From: Ipomoea triloba
Taxonomy: Eukaryota > Streptophyta > Magnoliopsida > Solanales > Convolvulaceae
Assembly (NCBI RefSeq): GCF_003576645.1
Contig: NC_044922.1
Location: forward strand, 22,040,905-22,104,904
Direction: 5' to 3'
DNA: 64,000 nt
Part shown: positions 48,045 to 59,423 of the stretch, one piece after another
Layout of the letters: each line of letters begins with the position of its first letter
Position numbering within the stretch: the stretch's first letter is position 1
Program-made: the position numbers and the translations under genes
The notes under the pieces: generated by a model
What the model saw: the letters and a program-made list of their open reading frames with translations, nothing else
The model's database searches: none
Told to the model about the DNA's origin: nothing

Positions 48045-48745
48045 TTTGTTCAAATGCGGCGGCGAGCTCCGGTGCGGTCATGCGGCCTAATCTGCACCGT
48101 CTAATTTCATTAATCTTACTGAAATTCGCGTATGTTTAAGTGGGGTTATTATGGTAATTTTAGTATTTATATTACGTGAATTGGAATGGTGCATTTTAGT
48201 ACATAGTGTGGTGCGTTTTATTATGTATGTTGGTTCATTAACTGTGTTGTGGAACGGTGTGTTTTAATCTATCCGCTGGTGCATTTTCATACGTAGAATG
48301 ATGTGTAACTGTGTTGTGGAATGGTGTGTTTTAATACGTCGTCTGATGCATTTTAATACATTGAATGGTGTGTATTTTAACACGTGTTTCTAATAAGTGT
48401 CGTGTGTTTTAATCCGTCCTCTGGTACATTTTAATACGTTGAATGATGTGTATTTTAACACATGTTTTCTAATAAGTGTAATAGTGCATGTTTGTAATCT
48501 GACATGAGGCACGTTGTGGTACATTTTAATACGTAGAATGATGTGTTTTATTAAGTATATTGATGAATTTTAAGTGAATAGGTGTATTTGGTATATTGTG
48601 TGGAATGGTGTGTTCTATCGGTCTTCTGGTGCGTTTTAGTACGTAGAATGGTGTGCTCTGTAACATATATATATTGCGCATTGATTTGATGAGTTGATAT
48701 GATCTAATGGCTAAAAATAGGCCGCACGGCCACACCTGATCATGA

Positions 48746-48750
<5 letters not shown>
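48045..48750. repeat. Element with degenerate TGGTGTGTTTTAATACGT repeats
   Basis: About fifteen imperfect copies of a word near AATGGTGTGTTTTAATACGT fill 48,180-48,660. They are framed by GC-richer ends, CGGTGCGGTCATGCGGCC (48,069) and GGCCGCACGGCCACACC (48,721), that are partly inverted to each other, so this may be a MITE. It is flanked on the right by a long TA run (48,751-48,814) and on the left by a TG/TA run. Confidence 0.6.
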
Positions 48751-48818
<68 letters not shown>

Positions 48819-48994
48819 CATATGATAACTCTTCCTTAGATGAGAACGTGTGAACAAGCATGAACGTGTTCTCATTTGAGTAAAAGTCTATATATTCAAA
48901 GCCAACACCTTTAAATCCAATATAATTATATATGAAACTGAAACAACAATCACCTAAAAATAACAATAATATTGTTGACCTATTTTATATTCAA

Positions 48995-49324
48995 ATATGT
49001 TCATTTTGCAAACTAGCACTAGTAACTCAATTGCACATGAGAAGCTACCAACAAAAAAGATGAAGGCAATCAATGACAAACCTATCCAAAAGCGAATTAA
49101 CAAAACTTAGAGTAATACCAACCTAAAGTAGTATCTACTATCAAATACCATACCAACTATAATGAGTATTGAGACAATTGTTTTTAAAAAAGTGAAAACG
49201 AACATTAATTTTAATGCCAACTATAATGAACTTCTCCTATATAATCTTGTATTGATATACTTTGAATTACTTTTTTAAATGCAAACATTAGGCATTAAAT
49301 CAGTTGTGCAATACACGTTTAAAA

Positions 49325-49329
<5 letters not shown>
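48995..49329 (+). mobile_element. Helitron family B, 3' portion
   Basis: Aligns with 42,930-43,337 (ACCAACAAAAAAGA, CTTCTCCTATATAATCTTG, ATTGATATACTTTGAA) and ends in a degraded hairpin TTGTGCAATACACG followed by AAAAACTAG before T. The 5' half is missing. Confidence 0.6.
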
Positions 49330-49359
<30 letters not shown>

Positions 49360-49379
49360 ATGGACATATTATAGATTAG

Positions 49380-50160
49380 TTGCGAGCAAACCAGCCCGAA
49401 GAAGCAGATCAAGAAAATTTGAGCTGTTCTAGCATTGAAGAACCTTCCTCACCCCGTGAAGTTGAGGTCAATCAGGAAGTCGGGCATTGGCACTTATGTG
49501 ATAACTAGCTTCTTCTTGACTGAGTTAGGGGCTCGACCTAGAATAAGATCTTTTGTCAGATGGTGAGCGAGATTTGGGCCTCGTATCGCCCTTAAGGAAT
49601 GCACTTCCGCTCAACTCTATGCGATGTTAGACATCGTAACACCATTTGGGAATATCAAGGTCGGGGCTGGCACGCACAACTTCGATCATGAATTGATTTC
49701 TTTGTCGGGCGCTAAGCGAGGTTGGAACTCGTAACGCCACTAGGAGAACTAAGGTCGAGGTCGAGGTCTAGGCCTTGGCCTTAGCATCGATACTTGGGGT
49801 CGAACCCCCCATTCCACCACTCAAAAATAGCGTCAAATGCTTTGGCTTCTTGTTGGGCGTCGGTCGGGTTGGCCGAGCTCAGCCCCTGCTCGATTCGAGA
49901 CATGACGATGTGGCTTACCATGAAGGGATGTGGTTAAATGTTTAATGTCCACCTACTTATCACCAATTGGTTTTAAGTACGACATGACAATCAAATAGCC
50001 AAAGAAATCTGTGGTTAAGCGTGCTTGACTTATAGTAATCACAAGATGAGTGATCCAATGAGAAGTAAGCATAGTGCAGTGCTGAGATCCATCACTTCTT
50101 AAGGTGGACCCCCCCAATTTAGATTGACTTGGATGATGACTTTAAAGTCCTTTATCTCTA
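49380..50160. other. Unclassified GC-richer repeat-like segment
   Basis: Base composition differs from the flanks, with words such as GAGCGAGATTTGGGCCTCGT and a second similar GCGAGGTTGGAACTCGT. This suggests a diverged internal repeat of a retroelement. No frame of meaningful length is open on either strand. Confidence 0.3.
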
Positions 50161-51660
50161 GGCTAGAAACGAAGGTGTGAGAGGTGTTACTAGGTTTGAT
50201 GTTTATTAAAAATCTTTATTTTAATTTAAAAATTGAAACAAATGTTTTAATAAATGAACAACCGCTTTAGCAATAATTGGTCAAGCCGGTGAATTTTAAT
50301 TTATTGCATAATTTCTATTGTTTAGTGATATAATCTCAATTGTGCATATTTTTCTAATTGATTTGGATAAACTTTTGAGCTTAAATGCATATGTTAATTT
50401 GCCATCTCCAATGCATATTGCTTGCTTTCTCATGTAGATATGGTTTCATTCTTGATTTGAGTTCTTTTATGGTGTTTGTTAGTGTTTTGAAATCATTTTA
50501 TATCAAATCCGAAAGCAAGGGAACGTTTCAAGGCATGCTTGGAGTAAAAATGAATGAAGAATGCTGATTTTGAGAGCTGGACGCGTTCGGAATCTGCCCC
50601 GTCGCGACAAAAATTTCCAGTACGCGAACAAATTTGAAGCCCCAAGGCTCGACGCGTCGAGAATCCTGCGACAACACAAATTTCAACTCTACGGAATTGC
50701 CTATTTTGCCCGTATTTTTGCTCCCACTATAAAAGGTTCATTTTCCCAAAACCCTAGGAGCTAAGCTGCGTTTTTGAGGCAAAAAGGAGTGAGTGTAAGG
50801 GTGTTGTCTCTTCAATGGAGTAAAGGAGGGATCCACCACTTTTGGGAAGAAGATTGTCACCTCAAGGAGCTATAAAGGCTTTGGGAGGAAGAAGGAAAGC
50901 TACATTTGGGAGAATTTCTTTTCCTTTCCTTTACTTTCTTAGTCTTTGTAAACTCTTTAACATTTGAGCTTTAAATTCAATACTAGTCATGATTGGCTAA
51001 AGTAACTTTGGGATTTTTTGGTGAAAGGTGTTTATGAACCCTATTTTGCCTTGTTCTTTATGTTCTAATGTTATATTTACATTTGGGTTTGATGACTTGT
51101 TATGCAATTGTGTTTAATATTGTTGATGCTTGTGATTAAGGATCCAATTGCTTGTTTCAATTGCTAAATTTATGTCTTGATGGGAGTTAGGATATAAACT
51201 AGGGCACCCACAATTGCACTTGGCTTTTACTTCTTGGAAAAGAGTATTTAGTTAAGTAGTTTAAGATGCTTGTTCTATTTCTTATCTTGTAGGAGTTATG
51301 GGAATAATTCCCCTCTTGAGTCCATCTTAAACACTTGTCTAACCCAAATTAGATATTTCACCTTAGCTTGGCATTAGGAGATTAAACACTTAAACCCGAA
51401 AATCCCACTCCCTCTATATTGTTTTTACCAACTAGCTTTCTTTATGCTATTTTATTACTATATTTGCAATCATTCAAACACCATTTTCGTTAGGATTAGG
51501 TTCATAAAAATATATTAGTAACTAGTGTTCGATACGCCCCGCTTCCCTGTGGATCGATAACTCGATACTCTGGTATTTGTTTGTTATAAAATATGCTACA
51601 ATCATTTAGCGACTTAATTGCAGTTTTTTTTTTTAGTTTGACGACGCCATTCCACATCCA
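50161..51660 (+). mobile_element. Old LTR, probably of a Ty3/gypsy element
   Basis: It contains a promoter-like CTATAAAAGGTTCATTTTCC at 50,727, a leader rich in GGAG words, and a 3' part with CCCGCTTCCCTGTGGATCG, which is frequent in plant Tat/Athila-type LTRs. It ends near TTTGACGACGCCATTCC. No internal gag or pol sits beside it, so it is a solo LTR or remnant. Ends are approximate. Confidence 0.4.
50728..50736 (+). promoter_or_regulatory. TATA box of the LTR remnant
   Basis: TATAAAAGG follows a GC-richer stretch and precedes a leader-like CCCAAAACCCTAGGAGC, the usual arrangement in plant LTR promoters. Confidence 0.4.
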
Positions 51661-52336
51661 CATATAGTTTAGTGAATAAAATAGGCCGAGCCTAGCCAAG
51701 CTTTAGAAAATTAGGTCTGGGCTTGTTATGAAAATATAAGGCCTAATCTGGCCTGAAATCTTTGTAAAAGTCTGTTTAATATGTTGGTCATTAAAAAGGC
51801 TTCAAGGTAAGTCATGCTTTGATCCTATTTAAAGCCTACATGTTAAGTTTTTTTTTTTAAAAAAAAAACTTTAATAAGCATTTCTAAATAATTTAAAAAT
51901 ATACCTAACACAAAATTAATACATAAACTACATAAGTATATCAGCACAATGCAAACATAATAACATTAAAACATAAAATAAAGAAATAAAACAAGTCACT
52001 ATTTTAACATGCTCGTTAACTTGTTTAGAAATAAATTCAATTGTATTATTACTTGTCATTCTATATAATCTCATAAATTGTTAACAATCAACTCATATAA
52101 TTAACTCGCGACACTTCATTAAATATCATAACAATAAGAACATTTAATAAATAATTAAACAATAAGAACACTTATAGCAGGATTAACAATAATGTTTATA
52201 GTTAGATTAGAATTTGAAATGGGATTTTGGAGGTGGAGGGTTAGGGTTTGGTAATTATATATACTTGGGTCATATTATAAATTTAAAAATATATTAAGTA
52301 TAAAATAGAATATATACTAACTTCATATTAAAAATA

Positions 52337-52395
<59 letters not shown>

Positions 52396-52649
52396 GGCAT
52401 GCTTAACTCGTTGGCCCACTAATATTTTTTCAAAATTAAAAGTTAAAATTCATTTTTTAAAACGAAAAGGTGGTAACCCATTTTTACATTCAAATATTTC
52501 TAAAATGTTCATACTTTTGAAACCATATACGGAGTAATACATTATTGTTCATTGTATCGTATATAATATAAATATAAAATAATACTTTATTATTAAAAAA
52601 AATTAGTGCAACCTATGATTTTGATTAAGAAATTTAAACATCATTATCC
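51661..52649. other. AT-rich spacer with a (TA)n run
   Basis: No gene or clear element. A TA microsatellite of about 50 bases lies at 52,342-52,391. Confidence 0.6.
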
Positions 52650-52828
52650 TGTGGACGGATCTAGGCCTTTGAATATTTGAGATCAATAACTTAGATTTCG
52701 TCACTATGCAAATTAAGTGCAAAGTTGAACAATTGGCCGAATCTAAGCCACTGATCTTAAGTATTCAATGGCCCGGATATGTCCAAACAGACTCATGAGG
52801 AAGGGTGGACTCACGAAACACTAGCCTA
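52650..52828. repeat. Fragment of the 2 kb repeat interrupted by the SIRE-type element
   Basis: AGTATTCAATGGCCCGG, GACTCATGAGGAAGGGTG and CACTAGCCTA match the middle of repeat copies 1-4. It breaks off exactly at the LTR boundary, where copy 4 continues TACACACAC. Confidence 0.75.
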
Positions 52829-53204
52829 TGTTGGTCCCAAGGGGATGGGGTACAAGTCTAGAGGGGGGGGGTGAATAGACTTGTATAAGATTTTGCAAAT
52901 CTTTTCGACCTCTCGTGTGTATTGAACTTAGGATGTTTAGGTTTGATACCTCACGAGGTGAAGACAAAGTTTTATGCGCAGCGGAAATGTTATCCCCTTT
53001 TAGTTAGCACGAGTTTAAGTTAGTTCGAGAAGTGCGTTTATATGCAGTGCAATCGAGAGGTTAGCGAGAGATAAAAGCAGTAAGTAAATGCAAGAGAGAT
53101 TTTTAAGTGGTTCGGCCAACCCGCCTACGTCCACTCTTCTTCCAGAAACTCCCTGGAAGGATTGCACTAAAAACTTCCCTTTTTAGTACAATATCGAGCG
53201 CTTG

Positions 53205-53600
53205 AGCTTTGATCACGAAGCCCGCCTCAAGCCTCAGGTTTTTCGCCCCGCTTCTTGTTACTCCACCTCTCGAGCACTTGACCTTTGATCACCAAGCCCG
53301 CCTCAAGCCTCAGGATCTTCACAAGACAGCTCCCAGGTTACTCCGCCTCTCCAAGGTCTTTCTCCCCGCTTCCAGTTACTCCACCTCTCGAGCACTTGAC
53401 CTTTGATCACCAAGCCCGCCTCAAGCCTCAGGATCTTCACAAGACAGCTCCCAGGTTACTCTACCTCTCCAAGGTCTTTCTCCCCGCTTCCAGCTACTCC
53501 ACCTCTCGAGCACTTGACCTTTGATCACCAAGCCCGCGTCAAGCCTCAGGTTTCTTTCACTCGGACAGCTGCCAGGTTACTCCACCTCTCTTGCTTAATC
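53205..53600. repeat. Tandem repeat inside the LTR
   Basis: The block TTTGATCACCAAGCCCGCC recurs at about 53,207, 53,283, 53,401 and 53,519. Spacing is 76, 118 and 118 bases, so one unit is shortened. Each carries CCACCTCTCGAGCAC. The repeated open frames are by-products. Confidence 0.9.
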
Positions 53601-53875
53601 CAAAGCAAGGTGTTTTTGGTTGTCACAGTTGAATGTAACAAGCTCCAATCTGACCACAAGCTATCGTTGAATCAACTTCGATGTAGAGCAGCTTCGGTCA
53701 CCTTCTAGATGTGTAACAGTTTAAGCTTTGTAACTCTCTTAAACACTAAGATGTGTTTTCTCGCTGTTTTGAATATCAGGATGATATTCCAAATTTAAGT
53801 ACTTGCACTTGAACGTTTTAGGCGGACACTTCTTAAGAATTTTGAACCCCCTTTTTTTCTTCTGTGTCTTTACGT

Positions 53876-53884
53876 CCTTATATA
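53876..53884 (-). promoter_or_regulatory. Candidate TATA box in the LTR
   Basis: TATATAAGG on the minus strand lies about 840 bases into the LTR, a plausible U3/R border. It is the only good TATA match in a GC-balanced part of the LTR. Confidence 0.4.
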
Positions 53885-54724
53885 TGAGAGTAGAGGAATA
53901 ATTCCGTTGGAGGGAAAATTATTCCGTTTGAAATTTGTCTCCCATGCTGATCATGGGTCTTGCATATTTTCAGCATATTTCATGGAGTGGTGATCTTGTA
54001 ACTTGAACCTCTTGTCTTGTAGTGAATATTCCATAGTTCACTTTCTTGAGTCCCTGCTCCACTTTCGTCTTTTGGTAAAAGTTACTCTTTTTATATTCCC
54101 ATTATTCCTTGTTTGTAGGGAATCAGACCACTTCAGCATTGGTGCACCTTTTGACCGTTTGTGGTGGAAATCTGACGTGTCATCCATTTCCGCCCATTTT
54201 GAAATCTTCACGTTCGGCACCTCTTCATTATTCCATCTCCATGATATTCTTCTTCTCCAAACTTTAAGTATGACCGTCATTCAGCTTTGTTGGAGAATTG
54301 TTAGTGTATCGAGACCAAGGTTGATATCTTGATTGCTTGATGTCTCGAACTCAAATATCGAGAGGTCTATCTCTCGAACTCTGTTTATGTCTCGAACTGG
54401 ATAACTGTATCGAGAGGTCCTACCTCTCGAACTCTGCTTATGTCTCGAGACTTAGTTGATGTCTCGCAGACCCTTATTCCTCCAGTGTTGTCCCATGCTT
54501 TCTTCAGATCTGTCTATATGATTACAACACACGAGACTTCTAAGATGTTCAAACAAATTTACCTCAAGCTTAAATATTTTCCGAGTTGAGCTCAAAGTTA
54601 CCCGGTTGTATTTTCGCTCTTGGTTTACTTGTCGAACTTACAGCGTTTTGCCTATGCATCGAGACTTGGGGATTTCTACTTATCAGTTGGTATCATCAAA
54701 ACCTATTACATGATGTTCCTAACA

Positions 54725-54738
54725 ATTTTCCCCTTTTT
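54725..54738 (-). other. Polypurine tract
   Basis: AAAAAGGGGAAAAT on the minus strand ends directly at the LTR start TGTTAGG, the position of the plus-strand primer in reverse transcription. The stretch 54,739-55,013 between it and ORF3 is 3' untranslated element sequence. Confidence 0.8.
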
Positions 54739-55013
54739 GATGATGCCAACACTTATACTTACTCTATATGGCTGATTTGATAGAAATAATTAACATAGAT
54801 TTTATTTTTCAGCGCATATGGTAAGTTTGACAAATACTCTACTAAAACATGAATAATAGAACTCACGCAACACCCCCAGCAAAAGATATATATATGATTA
54901 TAAAAGGGAATGTTTACAAAGCAGAGTTTAGTAGACAAGATTGAAAGAAATAAGACCAAGAACAACATAAACATCAATTCTTTGAAATAAGACGGAGTTT
55001 GGACCACGAGAGC

Positions 55014-56609
55014 TTACTTCTTGTTGGCTTTCCTCTTCTTGTTAATGGCTTCTCGTGTCTTGATGGGGTCTTTCGGATTTACCAGGCTTAAGTATTCTTC
55101 TGTGACATCTAGATGCCTGTAGTTCCTGTAGGCTTCCCCCACGAACTCACCATCAATTACTCCATCTTTCCACCAGGCAATGCATTCTTCTGGAGACATA
55201 TTGCTGTGTGTAAATATCCCAGTGATTTTCAGAAGCTTGAATATCTCCAGAGTCAGAATTTGTTCAGTGTCTTCTCTGTTCCCAAACTTAAAGTTTGTCA
55301 TGAGAAGATCTATCTTCCTTTCTTCTTCTGACTGTCGTTCTTGTCTTTTTCTTCTTCTTTCTCTGTCCTCTTCTCTCCTTCTCTCCATTTCCAGTGTACG
55401 CTGGACCCTTAGGTTTTCTGCCTTTTTAGCATCCTCCATTGCTTTGCTCATGATTCTTGGTATTTTTGGAGGTGGTCCAGCTGGTTCACTTGCTGCCCTT
55501 TTCTTGCCCGTTGTATCTCCCTTCTTTTTCCCTTTATTTTCCCCCTTGTTGGCATCATCAGCACGGGAGAGGAGGATGGACATACCTTCGAAGATTGCTT
55601 GAAGTTGGGCAGGCACTTGGTTCGACAGGTCATCGAGTATGGCCTTCATCACATCCTGTCGAAGTTCACTGGAATATTGGAAGGCTCGCAGCTCTGCTCG
55701 CATCTCGGCTAATTCAGCCCTCGCACTTGCAGCCTCTGCTCGAGCGAGAGCAGCCTCATCGGCAGCTTTCTGTGCTGCAGTCTCAGCCCATACTGCCTGT
55801 TCGAGTAGTTCTTCATGATTGGCCTGAGACTCGGTTGTGCCAGCCACGGGTAGTGCAGCATTTCGAACAATGGCCAGTACGCGCTCAAAGCGAGCCATTT
55901 TCTGAGTTTGATCAGCCATAAATTGACGTACTTCGCCAAAGAACTCTTGCGCGGCTTGTTGATCATGATCAGAAGTAGAAGGAGAAGAGGATCGATAGGT
56001 ACCTTTCGTCGGAGGGGACTTGGGTGCTTCCAGATTTCCACCCATGACTTGCAGTTGCGAGTCCACCTCTCGATTAAGTATCTGAGGGGTCACAGGGACA
56101 CCGGGTTCAGAGCTCGAAGGTGGCTCCATGTCAAGCGCTTCCCGGTTTCCACCTGAGGGATGGATCACTTCTTGCTCCTCACCTCTCGAACCTGGAGCCT
56201 CAGCTTCAGCAACTGTGGAGATAGGATCAGCCAGAGAGGGTTCTTCGGTATTGGACGCTTCCCTGTTTCCATCCAATAGAGGTTCCCCCTCAGCATCACT
56301 TCTCGAACCAGTGCTGGGAACTTTGTCATCTGCTGGTGAGGTTGGAGACGAAGTGTCGACAGGTGCTTCCTGGTTTCCACCTTCGATAGGTGCATCGTCC
56401 TCCTCAGCACTTCTCGAACCAGCAGGACTTGGAACATTCTGCTCAAGTTGCTCAATGTGCTGCTCTCCGGTCTGCTCCGATGAGTCTGGGATGATGATTA
56501 TTTCAGGAGCAGTAGGAAAACCCGGCAGTGTGAGCAATGGAACTACACCCTCTCGAACTGTCTGAGCCTCATCGTTGTCAATCGAGGGTGTGGACGCAGG
56601 TGGTGGCAA
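55014..56609 (-). pseudogene. Envelope-position ORF3, C-terminal block
   Basis: A 531-codon open block downstream of pol. The N-terminal third is acidic and made of four degenerate repeats of about 35-40 residues around GGNQEAP, DGNREAS, GGNREAL and GGNLEAP. The middle is an Ala/Glu-rich coiled coil (about 265-330) and then a Lys/Arg-rich stretch with KKKGDTTGKKRAA and RRREEDRERRRKRQE, which resembles a nuclear or nucleic-acid-binding region. The end (CIAWWKDGVIDGEF) is globular. No transmembrane segment or signal peptide is evident, so the envelope label rests on position only. It joins the preceding block by a one-base frame change at about 56,610. Function unknown. Confidence 0.65.
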
Positions 56610-57874
56610 AAGTAGAACAGTGTTGGTGCCACTCGAAGTGCTTCAGAGGTCTCGGATTCACCTCTCGAAGCTTCTACCTGTTCGTCCAGAGCAGAGTTGC
56701 TGACTTGGGACAGTGGGATTGCGGCTGTTGCGATATCATCGTGAGCAACCCCAGAGGTCTCTCCTGGACCTCTCGTGAATTCAACATTCTGTCCCAAGGA
56801 GATGGCAGTGGCGAGCCTGATATCTTCTCGAAATCGAGCTTCTGTTTCAGGATCTTCTTCAGGCTCAGCTTCAACTTCTGGTGCATCAACTGCTATGCTC
56901 TTCCCTTTATCAGTTCTTCCACTGTTCAGCTTCATTACTCGTGTTTCGTGGGCAAGATCCATCAGTTGTTGAGCTGGGATCTCGGAGATGCCCAACCACT
57001 GGAGTGCAAACTGCTCTTCTGCCTCCATTTCAGCGGCTTGACTCATCAATTGAGTGAACGAACTGGTTCTCCAGTTGATCCACCTGATCACCCTGGAGAA
57101 GTCATCAAGAGTGGGTGCTTCCACTGCCAACTGAGTGGAAACTTCTTCATATAAGTCATCCCGCCCATCAGAGATGATTTCAGTGGCAGATATTGCTTCG
57201 TCTATCTGAGCTGTGATCTCTCGACTATGCTCCAAGAGATCATCTCCCACCCTGACTGTGTAGTCTATCTCTCGAACCATCTCACCTCCCACCCTGACTG
57301 TGTAGTCTATCTCTCGAACCATCTCACATGGTTCTTCTGCACCCCCTTGTACTGGATCACTGATCCCAGTACCTTCAACCTCTCGAGCCATCTCTCGAGA
57401 TAAACCAACATAGTCAACATCTCCCTCAGCATCATCACCAGCGTGCAGACCGACAGAGAAAGCTGCTGACAGGGACCTGGTAGGGGGCACTCTCTCAACC
57501 TCAGTGGCCAGTGTAGCCTGAGGTTCCCCCTGGGCTTGTGCCCTGTCCTCAAACGGTACTTGAACAACAGAGGGTGTTACCTCTCGGATCTGGGTGACAA
57601 CAGCAGTTTTGGTTTTCTTAGCCCTCTTTGGCAGATGAACTCTTTGTATCAGTACATCGAGAGGTTCATCATCAGAATTCTTTTCCTCGGTTTGGGCTTT
57701 CCTTTTGCCCCTTCCTTTTGGCTGTGAGGGAGAAGGTGCAGCCTTAACACCTTTAGTTTTGGGGACTAGAGATTTCGTCCTACCCATATAGGTATTTCGA
57801 TGAATCTCTTTTCCCTCCCTCAGTTCGAAGCCCTTCAGGCTTAGGAGAAATTGCACAACAAAGGCCGAAACCAA
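56543..57874 (-). pseudogene. Envelope-position ORF3, middle block
   Basis: A 443-codon block in a second frame. Its first 15-20 codons overlap the N-terminal block, and the real join is probably near 57,865. It is rich in Lys and Pro at first (GRTKSLVPKTKGVKAAP, KRAKKTKT), then acidic. GEMVREIDYTVRVG is present twice in a row (42-base unit, 57,246-57,330). The last 25 codons read out of the conserved frame before a stop, marking the second break. No known domain is recognised. Confidence 0.6.
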
Positions 57875-58553
57875 CCTTTTTACTGATCGACAGGTTGGCG
57901 TTGGAGACTGAGCGCATCACTTGCTGTTGGAGGAAGTTGAAGATAATATGTGCCCAGTCCAGCTTGTTGTTGTTCCAAATGGCATGGAGGATTTTGAGGA
58001 GGTCTAGACTAACCTCGTCAGTTCCGGACACCTTCCCGAGCACAAACTTCATGATTAGGTCGGCAGCGAGAGCAAACCTCTCCTTTAGGTGGTACTTGCG
58101 GAGGGCAGAGGATGCTCTGGGTGGTGCAGTCTCTAGTCGGATTTTCTCCCAGAAGGCTTGCTTGTCCAAGTCGTAATCCGATAGATGCTTGACTGCTTCC
58201 TCCGATGACGCGAAATCAAATGCCGCTCTGAGGTCACCTACAGATGTTGTGATGGGAAAATCATTAAAGCGGCTTTCGATTTTACCCTTCGTGACCTTGG
58301 CATTTGCGAACCATTCTATGAAGTCGAGGGCGTGAATGGTTCGGTAGTCGTGCGTCATGTATTTCATCAGTCCTGCTTTCTCAAACTTCTTCAGGACCTT
58401 TTTCGCCATTTTTGGATTAGGGGAGTTGGTAATGAAGCCATTTCTGTCAAGGATACTCCCCGCCTTGACTTGTTTGATCTGAGAGCGAATGTGTAGCAAC
58501 TCCCTCTGATATGCGTCGGAAGATGAGGTTGACGTAGAGGATTGGGACGCCAT
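57780..58553 (-). pseudogene. Envelope-position ORF3, N-terminal block
   Basis: Starts MASQSSTSTSSSDAYQREL and runs 257 codons. The region from about 35 to 220 is a compact helical domain (KFEKAGLMKYMTHDYRTIHA, FWEKIRLETAPPRASSALRK, LDWAHIIFNFLQQQVMRS). It has the look of the plant transposon-associated domain often found in retroelement third ORFs and F-box-like arrays; this is a resemblance only. The frame slips near 57,865 into the middle block. The ATG at 58,553 follows an AT-poor leader. Confidence 0.65.
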
Positions 58554-59423
58554 TGATGAAGGTTAGATGTTTTGGAGGGAATGTGTACTGCGTTTAGGAT
58601 TTGGGGATTTTGGGTAAACGGTTTTAGCTTGAATCCGGGTAAAGAAGAAGGATTTGGCTTTTATATCGTGTGGATTCGGGTTGGATATATGGGTAGGGTT
58701 GAGAGCTTGACCCAAGGAAGGATACCGGTTTTCTTTAAAGAAGTAAAAGGTCAGAAATACCCCTAGTAACGGTCAGCGTATATGAAAAATAAGGGTATTT
58801 TTGGTAATTTAACAGAGCGGTTTTAGGTTCAGGATAGTGGGGTATTAAAGAATAGTAACTATATGAGCATGCTCCCACTTTTCACGAAAAGAATTTTTAA
58901 ATATGGAAAACCGTCAGTAACCGGTGCCCACGTGGCTAGCATTAATATCCATAGTTAGCCGTTCCTTCATATATCAGATTCACCTCTCGAAGGTGAATTG
59001 TCTTCCACATGAGTTTAAGGATCTTCCCCCTGAGTGATTGATCCCTAAACCTCCTTATTCCTCCGTCTTGATCTGGTTAAGGATCTTCCTCCTGAGTGAT
59101 TGATCCCTAACCCTCCTTATTCCTCCGTTCAGAGATATCAGTTTGTTATCTTTCGAAGTGACCTCTCGAACTACCCTTCTTCGAGACATAACGTATATAG
59201 ACAAACTGATCGGGTGACCTCTCGAACTACCTTTCGAACACAGATTGCGAGAGAAACAAGTTTGATTCATCTAAAAGATATCACTTGGAACATATCCTTA
59301 AGTTCATTTAGTGATTTCCAGATACATTACATATGAATCAATATCCTATTAGATTCCTTAGAAACTTTTGTTTGGCCTTGGTCAGCCTAATAGGAATCTA
59401 TCGTTAAAGCAGGAACTAGCCAT
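58554..59423. other. Element-internal non-coding spacer
   Basis: It lies between the unknown ORF and ORF3. A short direct repeat, GATTGATCCCTAA with GGATCTTCC, occurs at about 59,025-59,050 and 59,085-59,110. TCTCGAACTAC words occur at 59,163 and 59,218. It may hold the leader for an ORF3 transcript. Confidence 0.5.

Larger units (their letters stand above)
52829..54724 (-). repeat. 3' LTR of the SIRE-type element
   Basis: On the minus strand it starts TGTTAGGAACATCATG (54,724) and ends GGGACCAACA (52,829), with TG...CA termini and the polypurine tract adjoining its start. Inside are 118-base tandem repeats (53,205-53,600), a TATA-like TATATAAGG, and many TCTCGA words. The other LTR must lie to the right of this window. 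Confidence 0.85.

Noticed and set aside
53209..53708. Repeated frames beginning MITKPASSL
   Set aside because: These are translations of the LTR tandem repeat, not a protein.
55113..57154. Plus-strand frames of 72-205 codons over ORF3
   Set aside because: They are shadows of the minus-strand ORF3 blocks, with Ser/Leu-rich wording derived from the coiled-coil codons.
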